A DNA stretch of 64,000 nucleotides from Halomonas smyrnensis AAD6 (GTDB lineage Bacteria; Pseudomonadota; Gammaproteobacteria; Pseudomonadales; Halomonadaceae). The notes below the pieces were generated by a model, which searched no databases, was not told where the DNA came from, and was given only the letters and a program-made list of their open reading frames with translations. This document shows positions 54,495 through 63,360 of the stretch, piece by piece. A program made the translations under genes and the position numbers. The stretch lies in assembly GCF_000265245.1 (NCBI RefSeq), contig NZ_AJKS02000005.1:124001-188000 (forward strand), written 5' to 3'. Position 1 is the stretch's first letter; each line of letters starts with the position of its first letter.

Positions 54495-56201
54495 TCAGTA
54501 GAGCCTCAACCCCACCCGCGTCACGCGATTGCCTTGCATCTCGTTGACGACCCAGTGAATACCGTGCCAATCGATATCGTCGCCCACCACCGGATGGCCG
54601 CCGACACGCAGCGAGATGAAATCCGCCAGTGTCATGTCGTGCTCCCCCGGGCTCAGGGTCAAGCCATAGGCATCGGCGATATCGCCCAGCCGCGCATCGC
54701 CGTTGAAGCTGAAGGCGCCGAAGAAGGCACTCTGGCGACGTAAGGTGGCATCGCCGTTGAACAACCGGTTGAGCGCCGGCAGGTCGTCGCCGCGACCGAT
54801 CACGCACAACACGTCGTTGCGCTGCAGCTGGGTGCTGCCCTTGGGATGCACCATCACGCCATCGCGGAACAGCGCGGCGATGATCGCACCGGAGGGGAAG
54901 CGCAGCAGACGGATCGGCACCTCCTCGAGATCGGAGCTCTCCACGCGATAGATGAACATCTCGTAGTCGTTGTCGTGCTGAATCCCCAGCGGGCCACGCC
55001 GCTTGGGCGTCACGCTGGGCGGCAGCTCGACCTTCAGGCGCTTCGCCATCCACGGCAGCGAGCCGCCCTGGATCAGCAGCGACAGCAGCACCACCGCGAA
55101 GGCGACATTGAAATAAAGCGAGGCATTCTCGACACCGCCGATGACCGGGAAAATCGCCAGCACGATCGGTACCGCGCCGCGCAACCCGACCCAGGCGATG
55201 AAGCCGACTTCACGCCAGCGGAAGCGGAAGAACGGCTTGATGGCGATGACCACCGCCAGCGGGCGGGCGACGAAGATCAGCGCCAGGGCCACCACCGCGG
55301 CGGGCAATGCATAGACCATCATCTCGCTGGGATTGACCAGCAGCCCCAGCACCAGGAACAGGCCGATCTGGCTGAGCCAGGCCAGGCCGTCGTGGACCGG
55401 CAGAATGAAATTGAGGTGGCGCCCCGGCCGATTGCCGATCATCAGACCGGTCAGGTAGATGGCCAGGAAGCCGCTGCCGCCCAGCGCGCTGGTCGCCCCG
55501 AACACGCAGAAGCCGAGCGCCAGCGCCAGCAGCGAATAGAGCCCCGGCGCCAGATCCACCCAGCTGATCAGCCGCGCGATCAGCCAGCCGGCCCCCAGCC
55601 CCAGCGCGATGCCGACGCCGAACTGCTGCAGGAAGAACAGCGTGGTATCGAGCCAGCCGCCGATATCCCCGACCAGCACCTCCACCAGCATCAGGGTCAG
55701 GAAAATCGCCATCGGATCGTTGGTGCCCGACTCGATCTCCAGCGTGGCCCCGACCCGCTCGTTGAGGTTGATGCCTCGCCCGCCGAGCATCGAGAACACC
55801 GCCGCGGCATCGGTGGAACCGACGATCGCCCCCACCAACAGCCCCTGCACCAGGCTGAGCCCGAACACCCACATGGCAATCACGCCGACCAGCGCACTGG
55901 TCACGAACACGCCCAGGGTGGCCAACGACAGCGCCGGCTTGAAGCCGACCCGGAAGGTCTTCAGCCGGGTGCGCAGGCCACCGTCGAGGAGGATCATCGC
56001 CAGCGCCAGGTGACCGATCAGAAACGCCAGCGGGTAGTCGTCGAACTGGATGCCGAGTACGCCCTCCTCCCCGGCGAGCATGCCGAGCCCGAGGAACAGC
56101 AGCAGCAGGGGAACGCCCACCAGCGTGGAGAGCCGGCTGGCCAGCACGCTCAGCGCGATCAGGAAGCCGCTGAGCAGAAAAAGGGTATTGATCGTGTCCA
56201 T
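54495..56201 (-). CDS. cvrA: K+/H+ antiporter of the CvrA/NhaP2 type
   Basis: 568-residue CPA1-type antiporter exporting K+ (or Na+) for H+, protecting against low osmolarity and high K+. About 12 membrane helices (INTLFLLSGFLIALSVLA onward); conserved GSTDAAAVFSMLGGRGINL and ESGTNDPMAIFLTLML carry the transport Asp residues; WVGLRGAVPIVLAI is another signature. The C-terminal cytosolic part has a TrkA-C/RCK domain (about 405-480) and a CorC_HlyC-type domain. The start at 56201 (AGGATGCC upstream) matches E. coli CvrA; the longer frame adds 12 residues. Fits the osmotic theme of the window. Confidence 0.9.
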   Translation of the reverse strand: MDTINTLFLLSGFLIALSVLASRLSTLVGVPLLLLFLGLGMLAGEEGVLGIQFDDYPLAFLIGHLALAMILLDGGLRTRLKTFRVGFKPALSLATLGVFVTSALVGVIAMWVFGLSLVQGLLVGAIVGSTDAAAVFSMLGGRGINLNERVGATLEIESGTNDPMAIFLTLMLVEVLVGDIGGWLDTTLFFLQQFGVGIALGLGAGWLIARLISWVDLAPGLYSLLALALGFCVFGATSALGGSGFLAIYLTGLMIGNRPGRHLNFILPVHDGLAWLSQIGLFLVLGLLVNPSEMMVYALPAAVVALALIFVARPLAVVIAIKPFFRFRWREVGFIAWVGLRGAVPIVLAIFPVIGGVENASLYFNVAFAVVLLSLLIQGGSLPWMAKRLKVELPPSVTPKRRGPLGIQHDNDYEMFIYRVESSDLEEVPIRLLRFPSGAIIAALFRDGVMVHPKGSTQLQRNDVLCVIGRGDDLPALNRLFNGDATLRRQSAFFGAFSFNGDARLGDIADAYGLTLSPGEHDMTLADFISLRVGGHPVVGDDIDWHGIHWVVNEMQGNRVTRVGLRLY

Positions 56202-56379
56202 GGCATCCTGCCCCAGAAAGTCATCCAAGTATCTCATAGCGTGCGGGCGGCCGCGACGCGCAGCGACACGTTGACCGCGGCGCTGGTCAGGCGGGACCCC
56301 ACGCCGATAGACTGGCCACGTCTTTCCCCTTGCCCGGGCCCGTCATCGCCACCTCCCGGGCATCGCTGGAGCCGCTGAC

Positions 56380-57561
56380 ATGCTGTCATTCATCCGCCGC
56401 CCGGCCCGACCGAGCGCCTGGGCCTCACTGGTCATGGCGCTCGGCCTGCCGGGACTGTCTCCGGTCGGCCATGCCGCGCCGGAAACGCCCGAGGGTGGCT
56501 ACCCGCCGCTCGGTACCGACGTCATGGTCCCCGACCTGGGATCGGAAACCGCGCCGGCCGTCATCGAGGACCCGCTGACCGCCTTCCAGGACCGGCCGAG
56601 CGGCCCGTCGGTGGACACGCCCACGCGGCCGACCGCCCCGGCCGTGGCCGTGGGCCCCGCCGAGCCCATCGCGCCGCCGCCGGTCACGCATCTGTCGCTG
56701 ATGCTCGACTGGTACCCGAGCCCGCGCCACGCGGCGCTGTTCGCGGCCCGCGAGCTCGACCTGTTCAAGGAGCGCGGGCTGGAGGTGGAGATCCAGACGC
56801 CCGCCGACCCCGACGTGCCCACCAAGCTGCTGGCGACCTCGCGAATCGATCTGGCCCTGACCCGTCAGCCGCTGCTGCACCTGATGGTCGATCAGGACCA
56901 GCCATTGGTGCGCGTGGCGACGCTGGTCGGCCTGCCGCTCGCCTCGCTGGTGCTCGACGACGCCATCGGCCTCGAGGCGCTGGAAGGCACGCGCATCGGC
57001 CACGTCGACCTGGATGCCGAGAACGTGCTGCTGGCCAGCCTGCTGACCCATCAGGAGCTGACCCGCGAGGCCCTGGACAGCCCCGACCTGCATTTCCGGC
57101 TCGAGCAGGCCATGCGCGAGGGGCGCGTGGACGGGGTGATCGGCGCCGTGCGCTATCTGCTGCCGCGCGCCCTGGCCGACGATGGTCTGTCGACGCACAC
57201 CTACACCACCGAATCCATGGGCGTGCCGCGCTACGACGGCCTGATCCTGGTGGCCAACCGCGACCATCTCGCCCAGCAGCGCGAGGCCATCGTGGCACTG
57301 GTGGAGGCCCTGGAGGAGGCCACGGCCTGGATCGTCGAGCATCCCGATGCCGGCTGGGCACTGCTGGCCCGCGCCGAACCGGCCATGGACACCCCGACCA
57401 ACCGCGCCGCCTGGCCCGAGGCCATGCGGCGCCTGAGCCTGACCCCCGCCGCCCTGCACGAGAAGCGCTACGCGGACTTCGAGCACTTCCTCAACCAGCA
57501 GCACCTGGTATCCGAAACCACGCCGGTGGAGCGCCTGGCCATCGATCCGAACCGCCAGTGA
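56380..57561 (+). CDS. Orphan NMT1/THI5-like ABC solute-binding protein
   Basis: 393 residues. N-terminal signal sequence (RRPARPSAWASLVMALGLPG, cleavage after HAA), then a Pro/Thr-rich linker of about 70 residues, unusual for the family. NMT1 domain begins SLMLDWYPSPRHAALFAARELDLFKERGLEVEI, close to pyrimidine (HMP)-binding ThiY. Family members bind thiamine precursors, sulfonates or nitrate analogues. No permease or ATPase gene adjoins, so partners must be elsewhere. Convergent with ybfF. Confidence 0.82.
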   Translation: MLSFIRRPARPSAWASLVMALGLPGLSPVGHAAPETPEGGYPPLGTDVMVPDLGSETAPAVIEDPLTAFQDRPSGPSVDTPTRPTAPAVAVGPAEPIAPPPVTHLSLMLDWYPSPRHAALFAARELDLFKERGLEVEIQTPADPDVPTKLLATSRIDLALTRQPLLHLMVDQDQPLVRVATLVGLPLASLVLDDAIGLEALEGTRIGHVDLDAENVLLASLLTHQELTREALDSPDLHFRLEQAMREGRVDGVIGAVRYLLPRALADDGLSTHTYTTESMGVPRYDGLILVANRDHLAQQREAIVALVEALEEATAWIVEHPDAGWALLARAEPAMDTPTNRAAWPEAMRRLSLTPAALHEKRYADFEHFLNQQHLVSETTPVERLAIDPNRQ

Positions 57562-57615
57562 TGCAGCGTCAGGCCGACCGCGTCCGACGCTCGGGGCGCG
57601 ACAGAGACGAAGGCC

Positions 57616-58392
57616 TCAGTCGTGCTGGCGGGCGAGGAAGCCGTTGACCGCCGCCTGAAACTCCTCGGGGCACTCGGCGTGCAGCCAGTGGCCCGCCTCC
57701 AGGGTCTCGAGCTCGGCGTTCGGCAGCACCTCGCGCAGCGCCGGCAGCATGGCATCGGTCACGTAGGACGAGCGGCTCCCGCGCACCACCAGGGTCGGAC
57801 CCTCGAAGGCGCCCTCGCCGTCCGGTTCGCCGCTGATCGACGCATAGTCCTCGGTGATCTGATCCAGCCCGACGCGCACCGTCATGCCGTCTTCACCGCG
57901 CACCAGGTTGGTGGCCAGGAACAGCCGCGTGGTGCGTTGGTCGATGAAATCCGCCATCAGCGCATCGGCCTGGCGGCGATCGGCCGGCCGCTCGTCGCGC
58001 ACGCGCCGCAGCGCGCCGAGCTCGTTGTCGTGGCCGTGGCCGTAGGCCTGGGGAGCGACGTCGGCGACGATCAGCGAGGCCAGCCGCTCGGGTGCCAGCC
58101 GAGCCAGGGTGATCGCCACCTTGCCGCCCATGGAATGCCCCAGCACATGCGCCCTGGCCACGCCCAGCGCCTCCAGCAGCGCCAGCACGTCGCGGGCCAT
58201 GGCGGCGTAGCCCATGCCGGGCGCATGCGGCGAGCGGCCGTGGTTGCGCAGGTCCACCGCGATCACCCGATGCTGCTCCTGCCATTTCTTGATGTGCGAG
58301 CGCCAGTTGTCGGCGCTGCCCAGCAGGCCGTGAATCACCACCAGCGGCGTGCCGTCGCCGCCGGTGTCGATATGATGGAGAGCGAGAGTCAT
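57616..58392 (-). CDS. ybfF: Alpha/beta-hydrolase, YbfF-type esterase
   Basis: 258-residue esterase. HGLLGSADNWRSH oxyanion region, DLRNHGRSPHAPGM, nucleophile Ser in LGHSMGGKVA, and catalytic His in EAGHWLHAECPEEF. The pattern matches E. coli YbfF, active on acyl-CoA and short esters. Gene follows yhhQ by 18 bp in the same direction, so it could be co-expressed with the queuosine transporter, though no functional link is known. Confidence 0.87.
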   Translation of the reverse strand: MTLALHHIDTGGDGTPLVVIHGLLGSADNWRSHIKKWQEQHRVIAVDLRNHGRSPHAPGMGYAAMARDVLALLEALGVARAHVLGHSMGGKVAITLARLAPERLASLIVADVAPQAYGHGHDNELGALRRVRDERPADRRQADALMADFIDQRTTRLFLATNLVRGEDGMTVRVGLDQITEDYASISGEPDGEGAFEGPTLVVRGSRSSYVTDAMLPALREVLPNAELETLEAGHWLHAECPEEFQAAVNGFLARQHD

Positions 58393-58410
58393 CGTGAACT
58401 CCTTGTCGGG

Positions 58411-59085
58411 TTAGCGGAGCTGCTCGGGCGCCAGGTCACGGTCGCCGGTCAGCGTCACCAGGCGGCGCGTCAGCCAGCCCAGCAGCACGCCGTAGAGCGG
58501 CAGGAAGAAGGCCAGGCTGATGCCCAGCTTGATGCCGTAGTCCACCCAGGCGATCTCCGGCCAGTGGGTGGCCATGAAGGCATCGGTGCCGCGGTGGAAG
58601 GCGATCGAGAAGAAGGCGAAGGTATCGGCCAGATTGCCGAGCAGGGTCGACAGCGCCGGCGCCACCCACCAGGCCCGGAGGCGGCGCAGGCGATCGAAGA
58701 CGGTGACATCGAGCAGCTGGCCCAGCACGTAGGCCATGAAGCTGGCCAGGGCGATGCGCGCCACGAACAGGTTCCACTCACCCAGCGCCTCCAGCCCGGC
58801 GAAGCCGCCGCGCGGAAACACCACCGAGACGACATAGGAGATCACCAGTGACGGAAACATCACCCGCAGGATGATGGCCCGAGCCGGCTCCTTGCCGAAC
58901 AGCCGTACGGTCAGGTCGGTGGCGAGGAAGATGAAGGGAAAGCTGAACGCGCCCCAGGTGGTATGCAGCCCGAACAGGCTGAAGGGAAGCTGCACCAGGT
59001 AGTTGCTGGCAGTGATGACGAGGATATGAAAGGCGACCAGCCACATCAGGCAGCGGCGGGTCTGGGCGGCGGTAAGCGCGAACAT
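58411..59085 (-). CDS. yhhQ: Queuosine precursor transporter YhhQ (COG1738)
   Basis: 224-residue inner-membrane protein (VUT/DUF165 family) importing preQ0/preQ1 for tRNA queuosine. Six hydrophobic helices, with WLVAFHILVITASNYLVQLPFSLFGLHTTWGAFSFPFIFLATDLTVRLFGKEPAR, the strongly conserved N-terminal part. The start is 59085; the longer frame is inside the leader. A preQ1-I riboswitch in the leader controls translation, which supports the assignment. ybfF follows 18 bp downstream. Confidence 0.94.
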   Translation of the reverse strand: MFALTAAQTRRCLMWLVAFHILVITASNYLVQLPFSLFGLHTTWGAFSFPFIFLATDLTVRLFGKEPARAIILRVMFPSLVISYVVSVVFPRGGFAGLEALGEWNLFVARIALASFMAYVLGQLLDVTVFDRLRRLRAWWVAPALSTLLGNLADTFAFFSIAFHRGTDAFMATHWPEIAWVDYGIKLGISLAFFLPLYGVLLGWLTRRLVTLTGDRDLAPEQLR

Positions 59086-59089
59086 GGGA

Positions 59090-59125
59090 CACCTTTTTGG
59101 CGGGAGGGGTAAGGGAACCCTCATC
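59090..59125 (-). ncRNA. preQ1-I riboswitch controlling yhhQ
   Basis: Reading the reverse strand: P1 5' arm GAGGG (59122-59118), loop UUCCCUUAC (59117-59109), P1 3' arm CCCUC (59108-59104), spacer CCGCC, then A5 and GG (59098-59092). This reproduces the class-I preQ1 plan: GGUUC at the P1/L1 junction, a UAC before the closing pyrimidines, an A-rich strand, and a pseudoknot (CCU of L1 with AGG). The AAGG paired in the pseudoknot is also the Shine-Dalgarno sequence, 6 nt before the AUG. Ligand binding should block translation. Confidence 0.82.
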
Positions 59126-59160
59126 GAATGGCATGCCGGTACCCCGGCGAACGGTCGCGA

Positions 59161-59189
59161 ATTATACGCGCACGCTCGCCGGGGGCCAA
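59161..59189 (-). promoter_or_regulatory. Promoter of yhhQ and its riboswitch
   Basis: Reverse strand TTGGCC (59189-59184) and TATAAT (59166-59161) with a 17-bp spacer. Transcription would start near 59154 and give a leader of about 70 nt containing the riboswitch. Confidence 0.7.
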
Positions 59190-59209
59190 ACCCGCCTCGG
59201 CGCGCCGCC

Positions 59210-61120
59210 CTACTGCTGCCGTGCCTGCTCGGCGCTGCCCAGCGAGCGCGCCACCATGGCATCGTGCACGTCGGCGAGGCTTGCCGGGTCATCGATGGTC
59301 GAGGGCACGCCATAGGCCTCGCCGTCGGCGATGTGACGCAGCAGCTTGCGCAGGATCTTGCCGGAGCGGGTCTTGGGCAGGCGATCCACCACCAGCACCT
59401 GCTTGAGGCAGGCCACCGGACCGATCATCTCGCGCACCCGCTCGACCAGCTCGCGCTCCAGGGTCGCCTCGTCGCCGTCGAAGCCGTCCTTGGGGATCAC
59501 CAGCCCGACCGGCACCTGCCCCTTGAGCGCATCGTGAATGCCGATCACCGTGCACTCGGCCACCGCCGGATGGCCGCCCACCACCTCCTCCATCTCGCCG
59601 GTGGAGAGACGATGCCCGGCCACGTTGATAACGTCGTCGGTGCGCCCCATGATGAACAGATAGCCGTCCTCGTCCAGATAGCCCGCATCGCCGGTCAGGT
59701 AGTAGCCCGAGAAGGCCGCCATGTAAGCGGCGTGAAAACGCTCGGGATCGCGCCAGATGCCGGACAGGCAGCCCGGCGGCAGCGGCTGCTTGATCATCAC
59801 GCTGCCCTGCTCCAGCGCCGGCGCGTCGTGACCGCTGCGATCGAGGATGCGCACGTCGAAGCCCGGCACCGGCACCGTGGCCGACCCCGCCTTGGCCGGC
59901 ATCGGCTCGAGCCCCAGCAGGTTGGCGGCGATCGGCCAGCCGGTCTCGGTCTGCCACCAGTGATCGACCACCGGCACATCCAGCATCCCCTTCAGCCAGT
60001 GGAAGGTCGGCGGGTCCAGTCGCTCCCCGGCCAGGAACAGCGCCTTGAGGCACGAGATGTCGTGGTCCTTCAGGTGCAACCCTTCGGGATCTTCCTTCTT
60101 GATCGCCCGGAAGGCGGTCGGCGCGGTGAAGAAGGCCTTGACCCGATACTCGGCGATCAGCCGCCAGAAGGCCCCGGCATCCGGGGTCCGCACCGGCTTG
60201 CCCTCATACACGACGGTGGTGCAGCCGCGCAGCAGCGGCCCATAGACGATATAGGAATGGCCCACGACCCAGCCCACGTCCGAGGCCGAGAAGAACACCT
60301 CGCCCGGCGCCATGTCGTAGACCGCCTCCATGGAATAGTGCAGCGCCACGCCATAGCCGCCGGTATCGCGCATCACGCCCTTGGGCTTGCCGGTGGTGCC
60401 GGAGGTATAGAGCACATAGAGCGGATCGGTCGCCCGGACCGGCACGCACTCGGCCGGCGCCGCCGCGGCCTCCAGCGTCGCCCAGTCATGCTCGCCCTCG
60501 CCGAGCTCGACCGGGCACTGCTCGCGCTGCAGCATCACGCAGGCCTCGGGGCGATGGGCGCTCTGCGCCAGCGCCTCGCGCACGATCGGCTGGTAGGGCA
60601 GCACCCGGTCGACCTCGATGCCGCAGGAAGCCGCGATCACCACCCTGGGCTCGGCGTCCTCGATGCGCACCGCCAGCTCGTGGGGGGCGAAGCCGCCGAA
60701 CACCACCGAATGCACGGCCCCCAGCCGGGCACAGGCCAGCATGGCGATCGGCGCTTCCGGCACCATCGGCAAATAGATGACCACGCGATCGCCCTGCTCG
60801 ACGCCGAGATCCCGCAGTGCCCCGGCGAAGCGCGCCACCCGCTCGCGCAGCTCGGCATAGGTGTAACGCCGCTTGCCGCCGCTGACCGGCGAGTCCCACA
60901 GCAGTGCGTCCTGATCGCCGCGGCCCTGCTCGATGTGGTGATCGAGGGCCGCATGACAGAGGTTGAGCTCGCCGTCGCCGTACCAGCGGGCATGGCCCTG
61001 ATCGTCATACTCGAGGATGCGCGTCGGCGGGGTGATCCAAGGCAGGCGCCTCGCCTGCTCGGCCCAGAAGGCCTCCGGCTGCTCGATGGAACGCTGATAT
61101 TCGCTGCGATATGTGGACAT
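59210..61120 (-). CDS. prpE: Propionyl-CoA synthetase (PrpE)
   Basis: Activates propionate (and related short acids) to acyl-CoA via acyl-AMP. 636 residues. MSTYRSEYQRSIEQPEAFWAEQARRLPW is the usual start (61120), AMP loop YTSGTTGKPKGV, propionyl-type signature SDVGWVVGHSYIVYGPL, and the catalytic lysine about 588 in PKTRSGKILRK, the residue acetylated by Pat in other bacteria. A longer frame to 61162 is possible. Not in a prpBCD cluster. The window also encodes a Pat enzyme. Confidence 0.92.
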   Translation of the reverse strand: MSTYRSEYQRSIEQPEAFWAEQARRLPWITPPTRILEYDDQGHARWYGDGELNLCHAALDHHIEQGRGDQDALLWDSPVSGGKRRYTYAELRERVARFAGALRDLGVEQGDRVVIYLPMVPEAPIAMLACARLGAVHSVVFGGFAPHELAVRIEDAEPRVVIAASCGIEVDRVLPYQPIVREALAQSAHRPEACVMLQREQCPVELGEGEHDWATLEAAAAPAECVPVRATDPLYVLYTSGTTGKPKGVMRDTGGYGVALHYSMEAVYDMAPGEVFFSASDVGWVVGHSYIVYGPLLRGCTTVVYEGKPVRTPDAGAFWRLIAEYRVKAFFTAPTAFRAIKKEDPEGLHLKDHDISCLKALFLAGERLDPPTFHWLKGMLDVPVVDHWWQTETGWPIAANLLGLEPMPAKAGSATVPVPGFDVRILDRSGHDAPALEQGSVMIKQPLPPGCLSGIWRDPERFHAAYMAAFSGYYLTGDAGYLDEDGYLFIMGRTDDVINVAGHRLSTGEMEEVVGGHPAVAECTVIGIHDALKGQVPVGLVIPKDGFDGDEATLERELVERVREMIGPVACLKQVLVVDRLPKTRSGKILRKLLRHIADGEAYGVPSTIDDPASLADVHDAMVARSLGSAEQARQQ

Positions 61121-61162
61121 GGGGCCTGCCTGCTCAGTGAATGTCGCCTCGATTGTTGACAC

Positions 61163-61457
61163 ACTAGAACAACGCCAACCCCAAAACCCTCATACCAAGG
61201 GCGAAATTCGACAAATGGACGAGCCTTCTCGCCACGTTGTCGACAAACAGGACGTATCAAGCGCAACGGCAGGGCCACGCCGGCCGCCCTGAACTATAGT
61301 TGAGAAATGACTGAATCAGAAAAGACGTGACGTAACGGGCCACCGCGGGCACGCTCCATCACAACACCCAGGGCTTGCCGGGAGACGTCATGACGACAGC
61401 CCATCGGCAAGAGACGACCGCCATCGGCTGCCATGGCAGCATGAGAGGTGATACATC
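61163..61457. other. Divergent spacer between prpE and arsR-like gene
   Basis: About 295 bp. A TATAGT in the small palindrome ACTATAGT lies at 61294-61300, without a good -35. No gene is supported. Confidence 0.35.
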
Positions 61458-61784
61458 ATGAGCACTTCGCAAGCCCAGGCCGATGGCCTGCTGCACGACG
61501 GGGATGACGTCATCGACCGGGCCAGCGCCCTGCTCAAGGCGATGGCCAACGACAACCGGCTGAGGATCCTGTGCCTGCTGGACGGGCAGGAGCTGTCGGT
61601 CACGGAGCTCAACCACCAGCTGGCGCTGAGCCAGTCCGCCCTTTCCCAGCATCTGGCCATCCTGCGACGCGAGAGCCTGGTGAGCACCCGGCGCGCGTCG
61701 CAGACCATCTACTATTCGCTCAACGGCGACCGGGCGAGGATCCTGCTGTCGGCCCTCGCCCGAATGGAGTTGGGGAACCACTGA
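61458..61784 (+). CDS. ArsR/SmtB-family transcriptional regulator without obvious metal site
   Basis: 108 residues, winged helix: LLKAMANDNRLRILCLLDGQELSVTELNHQLALSQSALSQHLAILRRESLVSTRRASQTIYYSLNGD. The recognition helix is ALSQSALSQHL. The alpha3 metal motif (ELCVCDL) of ArsR is replaced by ELSVTEL, and the only Cys is in ILCLLDG, so metal sensing at that site is unlikely. GAGAGG precedes the ATG. Target genes are not evident; it is divergent from prpE. Confidence 0.88.
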   Translation: MSTSQAQADGLLHDGDDVIDRASALLKAMANDNRLRILCLLDGQELSVTELNHQLALSQSALSQHLAILRRESLVSTRRASQTIYYSLNGDRARILLSALARMELGNH

Positions 61785-61819
61785 GACCGGGAAGCGGTTG
61801 ACACCGAGGCCCCGCAGGA

Positions 61820-62860
61820 TCAGCGCTTCTGCCAGCCGCGCGCCTCCAGGCTCTCGACGACCCGCTCCACGCCACGCTCCACGCCGTCGGACACCGCCAG
61901 ACCCAGCCTTGCCGGCAGGGGCTGGCGACGCTCCAGGCGCAACGAGACCACCCGCGCCTCTTTCATGCGCTCGACGAGATAGGCCTCGCTGGTGCCGATC
62001 TCGTCGGCCAGGCCCCGTGGCAACGCCTGCTGGCCGTACCAGCTCTCACCGGTGGCCACCGCCTCGATGTCCAGGTCCGGGCGACGCTCGGCGACATAAT
62101 GCTTGAATAGCCCGTGCACGTTCTCGAGGTCTTCCAGGAATTTCTCGCGCCCTTCCTCGGTGTTCTCGCCGAATACCGTCAGGGTGCGCTTGTAGCGGCC
62201 CGCGGTCAGCACCTCCACGTCGACGTCGTGGCGCTTGAGCAGGCGATGCAGGTTGGGCACCTGGGCGACCACCCCGATCGAGCCCAGCACCGCGAAGGGC
62301 GCCACCCGCAGCCGGTCGGCGCAGCAGGCCATCAGGTAGCCGCCGCTGGCCGCCACCTTGTCGACGCACACCGTGGTGGAGAGCCCCGCCTGACGCAGGC
62401 GGTCGAGCTCGGCGGCGGCATGGCCGTAGGCGTGCACCAGCCCACCGGGCGACTCCAGGCGCACCACCACCTCGTCCTTCTCGCCGGCCACGTCCAGCAC
62501 CGCCGACACCTCCTCGGCGAAGCGCCCGGTGGCACTGGCCTTCAGGTCGCCGTGGAAGTCCAGCACCCAGACCGTACCGGCGACGTCGCCGCCGGCATCG
62601 TCCTTGTGCTTGCCGCGCGCCTTGTCATCGCGTCGAAAGGCCTTCTGCAGCCGCTTGCGCGCACCGGGCTCGCTGGCGGCCAGCTGCAGTCGGCGACGGC
62701 GGCGACGGCGATCGCCGTTGAGCTCCTCGACCCGCAGACGGGTCCGCTCGCTCTCGCCGCCGCGCGAGCGCATCACCACCATCACGCCCAGGGTCACGAT
62801 GACCACCACCGCCACCAGCTGGGCCAGGAACATGCCGAAATCCGTCAGCCACTCGTTCAC
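61820..62860 (-). CDS. sohB: SohB-type signal-peptide-peptidase-like protease
   Basis: 346-residue inner-membrane protease of the SppA/SohB family, serine-lysine type. One N-terminal TM (FLAQLVAVVVIVTLGVMVVM), a strongly basic linker (GDRRRRRRRLQ), then the protease domain with VVVRLESPGGLVHAYGHAA, nucleophile Ser in VAASGGYLMACCADRL and base Lys in TAGRYKRTLTVFGE. About the size of E. coli SohB. Its substrates are unknown. Convergent with the arsR-like gene. Confidence 0.92.
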   Translation of the reverse strand: MNEWLTDFGMFLAQLVAVVVIVTLGVMVVMRSRGGESERTRLRVEELNGDRRRRRRRLQLAASEPGARKRLQKAFRRDDKARGKHKDDAGGDVAGTVWVLDFHGDLKASATGRFAEEVSAVLDVAGEKDEVVVRLESPGGLVHAYGHAAAELDRLRQAGLSTTVCVDKVAASGGYLMACCADRLRVAPFAVLGSIGVVAQVPNLHRLLKRHDVDVEVLTAGRYKRTLTVFGENTEEGREKFLEDLENVHGLFKHYVAERRPDLDIEAVATGESWYGQQALPRGLADEIGTSEAYLVERMKEARVVSLRLERRQPLPARLGLAVSDGVERGVERVVESLEARGWQKR

Positions 62861-63023
62861 CGTGTCTCTCCTTCGAAGTGTCCATCCTTCGCGGCGTCAT
62901 TCGCCGCAGGGCTGCCCCTCATCCTGCCCAGCGGCGGGCGCCGCGACAAGCCGACCGGCTTGATGGCTCCGACGCTTTTCCCTACTCTCGCGGATCGATC
63001 TTTCACGTCTCCGGAGACCCCCG

Positions 63024-63338
63024 ATGTCCGACAGCACCCTCGACAAGCTCCATGCCCGCTTCGATCCCGAGGCCGCCCGCGGCATGGACGAGGTGTTCCA
63101 GTTTCACTTCAGCGACGCCGGCGACTATCACCTGGTGGTGCGCGACGGCACGCTGGACGTTCAGGAGGGCGTTCACGAGGAGCCGTCGGTCAGCCTGAGC
63201 CTGAGCACCGAGACCCTCAAGGGCGTGATGAGCGGCGAGATCAGCGGTATGAGCGCCGTCATGAGCGGCCGCCTCAAGGCCACCGGCAACGTCATGCTGG
63301 CGACCAAGCTCGGCGGCCTGTTTCCCCGCCGCGACTGA
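63024..63338 (+). CDS. SCP2 sterol-carrier-domain protein
   Basis: 104 residues, entirely one SCP2 fold: YHLVVRDGTLDVQEGVHEEPSVSLSLSTETLKGVMSGEISGMSAVMSGRLKATGNVMLATKLGGLF. The GRLKATGNVMLATKL segment is the family signature. Binds lipids or CoA esters in related proteins; bacterial function unclear. Independent gene between sohB and nudC. Confidence 0.88.
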   Translation: MSDSTLDKLHARFDPEAARGMDEVFQFHFSDAGDYHLVVRDGTLDVQEGVHEEPSVSLSLSTETLKGVMSGEISGMSAVMSGRLKATGNVMLATKLGGLFPRRD

Positions 63339-63360
63339 GCCGAGGGCGGGCGAGTTCGCC

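Noticed and set aside
59084..61159. 691-codon open frame antisense to prpE
   Set aside because: Same kind of shadow; it also runs through the yhhQ leader and riboswitch.
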